Shown in pieces: positions 37,043 through 42,706 of a stretch of 64,000 nucleotides of DNA. Positions within the stretch are counted from its first letter, which is position 1. Each line of letters opens with the position of its first letter. This DNA is from Thermithiobacillus plumbiphilus. GTDB lineage: Bacteria > Pseudomonadota > Gammaproteobacteria > Acidithiobacillales > Thermithiobacillaceae. A model generated the notes under the pieces. That model saw only the letters and a program-made list of their open reading frames with translations, made no database searches and had not been told where the DNA came from. The position numbers and the translations under genes were made by a program. The stretch lies in NCBI RefSeq assembly GCF_038070005.1, contig NZ_JBBPCO010000004.1, positions 62,001-126,000 on the forward strand. The letters are read 5' to 3'.

Positions 37043-37564
37043 ATGAGCACCATCCAACTCACCCCCGCCCAGCACGCCATCCTGGCCTACGCCGTCGAGC
37101 ACACCGGTGGCAAGATCGAGTGGTTCCCCGACAACGTGAAAGGCGGCGCCCGCAAGAAGGTGCTGGACGGTCTCTGCAATCGGGCCCTGATCACCACCAT
37201 TGGTCCCGACTGGTTCGTCGCCGCCGACGGTTACGAGGCGCTGGGGCGCCCGCGTCCCGCGCCGGCGCCGGCGCCGGTGGAGGCAGACGCGGATCTCGAG
37301 GCGGAGGTCGCAGCCGCCGAAGCCACTTGGGCACCGCAGCGCGCCGAGACCAAGCCCCGCACCCGCGAGAACAGCAAGCAGGCCCAAGTCATCGCGATGC
37401 TCCGGCGCCCGGAGGGCGCGACGGTGCGCCAGATCTGCGAACTCACCGGCTGGCAGGCGCACACGGTGCGCGGCACCTTCGCCAACGCCTTCAAGAAAAT
37501 GCTGGGCCTCACCATCACCTCGGACAAGCCCGAGGGCGGCGAGCGCATCTACCGGATCGCGTGA
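37043..37564 (+). CDS. DUF3489 domain protein
   Basis: A 173-residue protein in two parts. The N-terminal 70 residues (LTPAQHAILAYAVEHTGGKI, WFPDNVKGGARKKVL) and the C-terminal 60 residues (QAQVIAMLRRPEGATVRQIC, then GWQAHTVRGTFANAFKK) are separated by an alanine/proline-rich linker. The C-terminal part is the DUF3489 winged-helix-like pattern. Probably a DNA-binding regulator. GAAGGAGCATCAG precedes the ATG. Common in phage and integrative elements; target unknown. Confidence 0.85.
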   Translation: MSTIQLTPAQHAILAYAVEHTGGKIEWFPDNVKGGARKKVLDGLCNRALITTIGPDWFVAADGYEALGRPRPAPAPAPVEADADLEAEVAAAEATWAPQRAETKPRTRENSKQAQVIAMLRRPEGATVRQICELTGWQAHTVRGTFANAFKKMLGLTITSDKPEGGERIYRIA

Positions 37565-37576
37565 TTCGAGCGGAAT

Positions 37577-37607
37577 GGGAAGCCAAGCAGAAAACGCTTG
37601 GCTTCCC
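37577..37607 (+). terminator. Perfect 12-bp hairpin overlapping leader copy C
   Basis: GGGAAGCCAAGC (37577-37588), seven-base loop AGAAAAC, GCTTGGCTTCCC (37596-37607). It begins 12 bases after the DUF3489 stop codon. No T-run follows, so it may be a weak terminator, an mRNA end protector or a binding site; its 3' arm includes the start of leader C. Confidence 0.4.
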
Positions 37608-37626
37608 GCGCCGGCAGCGCGTTCAT
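37596..37626 (+). promoter_or_regulatory. Repeated promoter-like leader, copy C
   Basis: TTGGCT (37598-37603), 17-base spacer, GTTCAT (37621-37626). The internal dyad is degenerate (GGCAGCGCGTTC). It lies 37 bases upstream of the 70-residue gene. Its 5' arm is part of a perfect hairpin not seen at the other copies. Confidence 0.55.
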
Positions 37627-37662
37627 GCGGGTGTCGCAACCATCCACGCCAAGGAGCACAGC

Positions 37663-37875
37663 ATGAAACCCACCCGCGCCATCCTCACCCACAGCAACTA
37701 CGACGCCGACGACTACGCCTACCTCACCGCCAAGGGCTGGAGCGATGACGAAATCCTGGCCCGCTGGAGCGAAGAGGCTGCGCACGGCAACGGACCCTGC
37801 CACTGGGAAAGCGCGTCGGCCCGCGCCAAGCTGGCCGTCGTAACCGGTCGCCAGCAGGCGATGCGAGAGGATTGA
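37663..37875 (+). CDS. Small phage protein, 70 aa, unknown
   Basis: Begins MKPTRAILTHSNYDADDYAY and continues LTAKGWSDDEILARWSEEAA; the ending ESASARAKLAVVTGRQQAM is helical. AAGGAGCACAGC precedes the ATG. The YLxxKGWSDxEIxxRWxEE pattern suggests a small DNA- or RNA-binding helical domain, but I do not recognise the family with certainty. Third gene of the leader-linked cluster. Confidence 0.65.
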   Translation: MKPTRAILTHSNYDADDYAYLTAKGWSDDEILARWSEEAAHGNGPCHWESASARAKLAVVTGRQQAMRED

Positions 37876-37881
37876 GATTGA

Positions 37882-37912
37882 GCTTGGCTTCCTGATCGAA
37901 CAGCGCGTTCAT
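37882..37912 (+). promoter_or_regulatory. Repeated promoter-like leader, copy D
   Basis: TTGGCT (37884-37889), 17-base spacer, GTTCAT (37907-37912), internal GAACAGCGCGTTC. Downstream of it copies C and D also share ACGGGTGTCGCAAC-like sequence. It lies 35 bases upstream of the 122-residue gene. Confidence 0.6.
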
Positions 37913-37946
37913 ACGGGTGTCGCAACGATCAACGAAGGAAACAACG

Positions 37947-38315
37947 ATGACCACCGCCAAAACGATCCCCGCCACCCGCAACGAAGCCTGGGGCTTCTGG
38001 GGCACGATGGACGCGCACCCGCAAGCCGCCTGGCCCATCGCGATGAACGCCATCTCCGACGCCACGGGACAGCCCTTCGAAGCGGTGCGGGCCTTCCTCG
38101 ACAGCCGCCATGGACGCCACTTCGCGGACGAAGTCCTCAACCGCATGCATGCGGGCCATGCCCTCCACGACGCGATCCGCGCCGCCACCCGGCAGTGGAT
38201 GGAATGGACCATCGGACGCCGCACCAGTAAGGACTACGGCATCCCGCGCGGGCTGCCTTATCTGACCGGGTTCGTGATTCACTGCGAGATCGTCGAGGAG
38301 GAAGTCGCCGCCTGA
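37947..38315 (+). CDS. Small phage protein, 122 aa, unknown
   Basis: Contains NEAWGFWGTMDAHPQAAWPI, AISDATGQPFEAVRAFLDSR and IGRRTSKDYGIPRGLPYLTG. The first part (WGFWGTM, AWxxA) is a recognisable small family often seen on plasmids and phages next to DUF3489 genes; no function is known to me. It converges with and overlaps the end of the second ParB-methyltransferase gene by 37 bases. Confidence 0.7.
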   Translation: MTTAKTIPATRNEAWGFWGTMDAHPQAAWPIAMNAISDATGQPFEAVRAFLDSRHGRHFADEVLNRMHAGHALHDAIRAATRQWMEWTIGRRTSKDYGIPRGLPYLTGFVIHCEIVEEEVAA

Positions 38316-39544
38316 TCGAACGCCAGGCCATCCGATTCTCGGGTGGTCTGCTTGCCCGTCCAGTCCTGCCAGCGCCGCACGATCACGTCCGCATACTTCG
38401 GGTCGAGTTCGATCAGGCGCGCCACGCGCCCCGACTTCTCGGCGGCGATCAGGGTGGTGCCGGAACCGCCGAAGGGATCGAGCACCACGTCACCGGGACG
38501 GCTGGAGTTGCGGATGGCCCGCTCGACCAGCTCCACCGGCTTCATGGTCGGGTGCAGATCGTTCTTCGCGGGCTTCTTGATCTGCCAGACGTCGCCCTGG
38601 TCGCGGTCGCCGCACCAGTGGCGCTCCGCGCCCTCGGGCCAACCGTAGAGGATCGGCTCGTACTGGCGCTGGTAGTCGGCGCGGCCCAGCGTGAAGGTGT
38701 TCTTCGCCCAGATGATGAACGTGGACCAGTGGCCGCCGGCAGAGCGGAACGCCGCCTGCAGGGTATCGAGCTCGCTCGACGACATGGCGACGTAGATCGC
38801 GCCACGCGTGTGGGCAACGAGCAGCGACAGCGCGTCGTAGAGAAAGTCGTGAAAGCCTGCGCCGAGCGCGTCGTTGAGAATGGGACGGTGCTTGCCCCGC
38901 AGCTTGTCCTTGGCGCTGTTGGCGTAGTTCACGTTGTACGGCGGATCGGTGAAGACCATGTCCGCCCGCTCGCCGTGCGGGAACAGCTGCACGTAGGTCT
39001 CGGCCGTGGTCGCATCGCCGCAGACCAGGCGGTGCGGCCCCAGCCGCCAGACGTCGCCCGGCGTGGACACCAGCTCTTCCGGCATCTCCGGGACGGCGTC
39101 GTCCTCGGTCTGGCCCTCGTGCTCGGGCTCCTCACCGGCCAGTAGCTCGGCCAACGCATCGGCATCGAAACCGGTCAAATCGAGGTCGAAGCCTTCGTCC
39201 TGCAGTGCCTCAAGTTCGATGCGCAGTAGCGCATCGTCCCAAGTCGAGAGCTCCGCGAGGCGGTTGTCCGCGAGCACCAGTGCCCGTCGTTGGGTGGGCG
39301 TCAGGTGATCGAGCACCACCACCGGCACGGTGGGCAGGCCCAGCTTGCGCGCGGCGGCGAGCCGCCCATGGCCCGCGACCAGCACACCGTCGGCGCCGAC
39401 CAGGCAGGGATTGACGAAGCCGAACTCCGCGATGGATGCCGCGATCTGGGCGATCTGCTCGTCCGAGTGCTGGCGGGCGTTCCGCGCGTAGGGCAGTAGC
39501 TTGTTCATCGGCCAGTGCTCGATGCGCTCGGCGAGCCAGTTCAT
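38279..39544 (-). CDS. ParB-like nuclease-fold / DNA methyltransferase fusion (second copy)
   Basis: A 421-residue protein. Residues 1-130 are a ParB/sulfiredoxin-type domain (LPYARNARQHSDEQIAQIAA, VAGHGRLAAARKLGLPTVPV). The rest is a beta-class amino methyltransferase: catalytic DPPY at 200-203 and SAM-binding DPFGGSG at 356-362, with HPTMKPVELVERAI between. It probably methylates phage DNA to evade host restriction, guided by the ParB-type domain. It overlaps the first copy as ATGA. A DPPY motif suggests N6-adenine or N4-cytosine methylation; which cannot be decided here. Confidence 0.9.
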   Translation of the reverse strand: MNWLAERIEHWPMNKLLPYARNARQHSDEQIAQIAASIAEFGFVNPCLVGADGVLVAGHGRLAAARKLGLPTVPVVVLDHLTPTQRRALVLADNRLAELSTWDDALLRIELEALQDEGFDLDLTGFDADALAELLAGEEPEHEGQTEDDAVPEMPEELVSTPGDVWRLGPHRLVCGDATTAETYVQLFPHGERADMVFTDPPYNVNYANSAKDKLRGKHRPILNDALGAGFHDFLYDALSLLVAHTRGAIYVAMSSSELDTLQAAFRSAGGHWSTFIIWAKNTFTLGRADYQRQYEPILYGWPEGAERHWCGDRDQGDVWQIKKPAKNDLHPTMKPVELVERAIRNSSRPGDVVLDPFGGSGTTLIAAEKSGRVARLIELDPKYADVIVRRWQDWTGKQTTRESDGLAFDQAATSSSTISQ

Positions 39545-40962
39545 GCGGCCGCCTCCGCCGTCTCGCCCAAGCGCTCGGCAGTAACCTCGGCGAAGGGCTG
39601 GCCGGTGGTCGCGAGCACCGGCTCCATGCCCGGGTGGTGCTGCAACCACCGGCGCAGCGCGACGTCGACGTACTCGGGCGCGAGCTCGATGGCGCGCACT
39701 TTGCGGTCGGTGAGTTGCCCGGCCAACAGCGTGGTGCCGCCGCCGGAGAACGGCTCGAAGACGATCTCGCCCGCGTCGGTGTAGGCCTCGATGAAGAACT
39801 TCGGTAGGCCCAGTGGAAACACCGCCGGATGGTCGATTCCCTCACCGATGCGGCCGCGCTGGCGCGTCACCTCGACGACGGAATCCGGGATGCGGAACTC
39901 CTGCATGGGCTGTCCGGCGTGGTTCCACTCGCCGACCTTGCCATCCTTGGCGCGCATCGCGGTGGATGACCCATCGGCGCGCAGATGCGTCTCGTGACCG
40001 GCCCACTTGCAGGGCACGATCTTGTTCGGCTTGCGCGCCTGGCGGTTGAAGTGGAACACGAACTCGTGGCGCGGCGCGAGGCGCCCGGCCCAGTCGCCGG
40101 GCACGGTCACCGACTGATCCCAGACGTACCAGCCGAAGCGGCGCCAGCCCTGAGTGCGCATCCATTCGATCCAGCCGTCCCAGTACGGCTGCCACTCGCC
40201 GTCGCGATGGACCAGGCCGAGGTTGACCAGGATTTGCGCGTCCTCGTGCAGCGCGCTGCGGGCGGCGCCGAACACGCCCTGCATGAGCGCGTTCCAGTCA
40301 TCGATCCCGCCGGTGGTGTAGTCGCGCTGGTTCGCGTAGGGCGGGCTGGTGAACAGCACGTGAGCTCGCTCGCCATCGAGGAGGCGCGCGACGGCAGCAG
40401 CGTCGCTGCTGTCGGCGCAGAGCAGCCGGTGTTCGCCCAGTATCCACAAGTCGCCTGGCCGCGTGACCCCAACCGTGGGCGGCGTGACGTCGTCCTCGTC
40501 CGCGTCGGCTTCCGGCGCGCGCTCGTCCTCATCGGCGGACGGTTCCGTCTCCTCGATGTGGTCGAGCAGGCCTTCGATCTCGGAGGCAGAGAAGCCGGTC
40601 AGGTCCAGATCGAAGCCGGCGTCGGCCAGCTCCGCGAACTCCAGCGCCAACATGGCCTCGTCCCAGCTGGCATCGAGCGCGAGCCGGTTGTCGGCGATCA
40701 CGTAGGCGCGTTTCTGCGCCGGGGTGAGGTGCGCGAGCTCGATCACCGGCACCTCGGTCAGCCCCAGCTTGCGTGCGGCCAGCAGCCGGCCGTGACCGGC
40801 GATCACGCCATGCTCGCCATCGACCAGGATCGGGTTGGTCCAGCCGAACTCGGCGATGCTGGCGGCGATGCGCGCGACCTGCTCGTCGCTGTGCGTGCGC
40901 GGATTGCGGGCGTAGGGGATCAGCGTCTCGACCTTGCGGTACTCGACGTTGAGTGTGTTCAG
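39541..40962 (-). CDS. ParB-like / DNA methyltransferase fusion (first copy), probable CTG start
   Basis: A 473-residue protein with the same plan as the next gene: ParB-type domain (IPYARNPRTHSDEQVARIAA, HGRLLAARKLGLTEVPVIEL), then catalytic SPPY near residue 206 and FEPFSGGGTTLLAG near the C terminus. SPPY is frequent in N4-cytosine methylases. No ATG, GTG or TTG occurs between the upstream terminator and the conserved start. CTG at 40962 has GAGG 8 bases upstream and gives the amino terminus (M)NTLNVEYRKVETL, so CTG initiation is my best reading. A much longer start at about 41175 would cross the terminator hairpin. Confidence 0.85.
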   Translation of the reverse strand: MNTLNVEYRKVETLIPYARNPRTHSDEQVARIAASIAEFGWTNPILVDGEHGVIAGHGRLLAARKLGLTEVPVIELAHLTPAQKRAYVIADNRLALDASWDEAMLALEFAELADAGFDLDLTGFSASEIEGLLDHIEETEPSADEDERAPEADADEDDVTPPTVGVTRPGDLWILGEHRLLCADSSDAAAVARLLDGERAHVLFTSPPYANQRDYTTGGIDDWNALMQGVFGAARSALHEDAQILVNLGLVHRDGEWQPYWDGWIEWMRTQGWRRFGWYVWDQSVTVPGDWAGRLAPRHEFVFHFNRQARKPNKIVPCKWAGHETHLRADGSSTAMRAKDGKVGEWNHAGQPMQEFRIPDSVVEVTRQRGRIGEGIDHPAVFPLGLPKFFIEAYTDAGEIVFEPFSGGGTTLLAGQLTDRKVRAIELAPEYVDVALRRWLQHHPGMEPVLATTGQPFAEVTAERLGETAEAAA

Positions 40963-40977
40963 GATCGGAACCTCGAA

Positions 40978-41013
40978 ATAAAAAGCCCGCCGACGGAGGA
41001 CCGTGAGCGGGCT
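40978..41013 (-). terminator. Intrinsic terminator upstream of the methyltransferase pair
   Basis: On the minus strand AGCCCGC (41013-41007) pairs with GCGGGCT (40990-40984), with a nested ACGG-TCCT-CCGT stem, followed by TTTTATTT. It lies only about 15 bases before the first methyltransferase start, so it may act as an attenuator for the late operon. Confidence 0.7.
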
Positions 41014-41029
41014 TGATGTGTATCGGGGA

Positions 41030-41065
41030 GTGCAAACCGCAAACCGTGCAAACCCCGGTTTGCAC
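41030..41065. promoter_or_regulatory. Operator-like array of GTGCAAACC motifs
   Basis: Plus-strand GTGCAAACC at 41030-41038 and 41046-41054, a partial copy CGCAAACC at 41038-41045, and the inverted GGTTTGCAC at 41057-41065. The last two full copies form a 9-bp palindrome with a CC centre. Related motifs occur at 50200-50251. Likely a regulator binding site controlling the late operon. Confidence 0.55.
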
Positions 41066-41165
41066 TCTGACGCTAGAAAAGCGTCGCGCTCCCGCCCCCC
41101 GCATGGTTTTTCGGCCAGGAAGGACCCATCGCGCTCGGCGGGTCGGATCGCGAAGGCAGAAACGA

Positions 41166-41195
41166 CGAAGGCCACGGATCGCTCCGTGGCCTTCG
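41166..41195 (-). terminator. Strong hairpin after the DUF6362-type gene
   Basis: CGAAGGCCACGGA (41166-41178), loop TCGC, TCCGTGGCCTTCG (41183-41195): 13 perfect base pairs. On the minus strand it is followed by TCGTTTCTG, a poor T-run. It probably ends the early operon. The stretch 40963-41336 contains no gene I can support, only this hairpin, the motif array and the intrinsic terminator. Confidence 0.5.
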
Positions 41196-41336
41196 CACAT
41201 GCTTCTCTCGCGAGGTTAGCGAAATCCTAGCGCAAAAACGGGTGAAGTGTTGCACGTCCAAAATGGCTCGAAACCGGCATCGCTCCGCATCCGCCCGCAT
41301 TGCTTGGACCGCGTTGGAAACGTCCCGCAACTTCAC

Positions 41337-41732
41337 TCATGAATGGCTGACCACGGTCCGGCGGGTCTGCTCGTTCAGACGGCAGGCGACGATGTCGAGC
41401 GCCTTCTGCCACCGCCGCCAGGCCGTTGTGCGGTCACAGCCGAAGCGCCGGCAGATCTCCCGCCACCCGCGTTCCTCGGCGCGCATCCAGACGAGATGGC
41501 GCTGCTCCTCGGTGAGCCACAGCACCCAGCGCATCGTCTCCTCCATGCGGTCGATGGCGGCCGGGTCGGGCGGAAAGCGGTACAGCACGTCTTCGCCCGA
41601 GTAGGTCTCCCACGGCTGGCGCAGGATGGCCGGCCAGGTGTTGAAGTAGCCCTGGACGCGTACCGGCGGCAGACGCCGCGCGGTCTGGGCGGCCTCCCGG
41701 AAGCGCTCGGCGACGTCGTCAACGCTCCACAT
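41337..41732 (-). CDS. Phage HTH protein (DUF6362-like)
   Basis: A 131-residue protein: WSVDDVAERFREAAQTARRL at the start, a middle with WETYSGEDVLYRFPPDPAAI, and a C-terminal sigma-like HTH (GWREICRRFGCDRTTAWRRW). It matches my memory of DUF6362. Position at the end of the early operon, just before the terminator and operator region, is where late-gene activators are found, so it is a candidate late regulator. GGGAGA precedes ATG with a 5-base spacer. Confidence 0.7.
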   Translation of the reverse strand: MWSVDDVAERFREAAQTARRLPPVRVQGYFNTWPAILRQPWETYSGEDVLYRFPPDPAAIDRMEETMRWVLWLTEEQRHLVWMRAEERGWREICRRFGCDRTTAWRRWQKALDIVACRLNEQTRRTVVSHS

Positions 41733-41934
41733 GGCCGTCTCCCTGGCGACCGTAGAGCCGCTCGCCGATGCGCTTCACCAGCTCCCGCTCGATCCAGTCG
41801 AGCCGCTCGTCGTCGAGCGAGACCACCAGGATGCCCTGGTCCCGCCAGCCGTCGCGTTTTATGGCATCGACGTCCGGGCGAGTCGGTTGCAGGCGCCCGA
41901 GGGGGCAACGATAGTGGGGGCTGGGCGCGTTCAT
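41719..41934 (-). CDS. Small phage protein, 71 aa, unknown
   Basis: Begins MNAPSPHYRCPLGRLQPTRP and has IKRDGWRDQGILVVSLDDER and LDWIERELVKRIGERLYG. The pattern (KRDGWRxQGILVVxxDDxRL) recurs in small proteins beside RuvC-like resolvases in this phage type. GGAGGTG lies 5 bases before ATG. The start overlaps the resolvase stop as ATGA and the end overlaps the next gene by 14 bases. Confidence 0.7.
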   Translation of the reverse strand: MNAPSPHYRCPLGRLQPTRPDVDAIKRDGWRDQGILVVSLDDERLDWIERELVKRIGERLYGRQGDGHVER

Positions 41935-42458
41935 GCCGGCACCTCCTGCGTCGCGATCGCCCACATCAGCAGTGCCAGCGCGTCGGCCTCGTTGTCGTCC
42001 GCGGGCCGGAAACCCAGGGCCTGCATGGCGGCCACCATCTCCTGCTTGCCGGCGTTGCCCTTGCCGGTGGCGTGCTTCTTGATCGTGCCCACCGGCACAC
42101 CCTGGTACGGGATGCCGTGGTGCTCGCACCAGGCGGTCAGCTGGGCCATGAAGCCGCCGTAGGCGTGTGCGGCATCCACTCCGGCGTGGCGGCGCACCTC
42201 CTCGAAGTACACCGCATCCAGCCCGTCCGCCGATGGCTTGACCTCGGTGAGCCAGCGCTTGAAGCGCAGATAACGCATGCCGCCGCCCTCGAAGCGCCGG
42301 GGCTTGAAGGACTCCGAGCCGCTGGTGATGGAGCCGTCACGGCCGAGCAGCGCCCAGCCGGTCCGCGTGCCGAGGTCGAGGCTCAGGATGGCCGTGCCCG
42401 GTCCCCGATCCCGACCGTCGATGCCGGGCAGACCCCTTCGGGTCGGGGGAGAGGACAC
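41931..42458 (-). CDS. RuvC-like Holliday junction resolvase
   Basis: The RNase H-fold core is clear: ILSLDLGTRTGWALLGRDG with the first catalytic aspartate, then LDAVYFEEVRRHAGVDAAHA with a catalytic glutamate, a helix with GTIKKHATGKGNAGKQEMV, and a final DDNEADALALLMWA with the last acidic pair. This is the phage RuvC-like family. GTG 42458 gives 175 residues, the usual length, with GAGG 9 bases upstream. An in-frame ATG at 42710 would add 84 residues encoded by a run of DNA hairpins with no domain character, so I prefer the GTG. Confidence 0.8.
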   Translation of the reverse strand: MSSPPTRRGLPGIDGRDRGPGTAILSLDLGTRTGWALLGRDGSITSGSESFKPRRFEGGGMRYLRFKRWLTEVKPSADGLDAVYFEEVRRHAGVDAAHAYGGFMAQLTAWCEHHGIPYQGVPVGTIKKHATGKGNAGKQEMVAAMQALGFRPADDNEADALALLMWAIATQEVPA

Positions 42459-42706
42459 CGCGTGTTCCTCTCCCCCCGAAGGGGGGAGGAAGTTTTCGCC
42501 AACTTGGAAATCGCCGCAAACCCAGCAACCACGCGGGTTTGGGGAAGTTGGCAAGTTGGCGGCGTTGCCAACTTGCCAATCTGCCGACAACTCCGTAACG
42601 CGTTGATCAGTATGGGGTTCAAGTTGGCAGGCGTTTGCCAACTTGCCAACGTCTCTGAAAATCGGGGGGAAGTTGGCAGCGGTTTTGCCAACTTGGCTGT
42701 GCGTGT
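42459..42706. repeat. Cluster of CAAGTTGGC hairpins between primase-helicase and resolvase
   Basis: Three hairpins share an arm. TTGGCAAGTTGGC (42548-42560) pairs with GCCAACTTGCCAA (42567-42579) around GGCGTT. CAAGTTGGCA (42620-42629) pairs with TGCCAACTTG (42636-42645), again around GGCGTT. AAGTTGGCA (42670-42678) pairs with TGCCAACTT (42686-42694). A single GCCAACTTG is at 42498-42506. On the minus strand a further C-rich stem with a CTTCG loop (around 42470-42490) precedes the resolvase. This resembles an iteron-like replication origin or a set of binding sites. Confidence 0.6.

Noticed and set aside
42498-42694. CRISPR array
   Set aside because: Repeats are short inverted hairpins with unequal spacing, no uniform repeat-spacer pattern and no cas genes. 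No CRISPR array was seen anywhere in the window.
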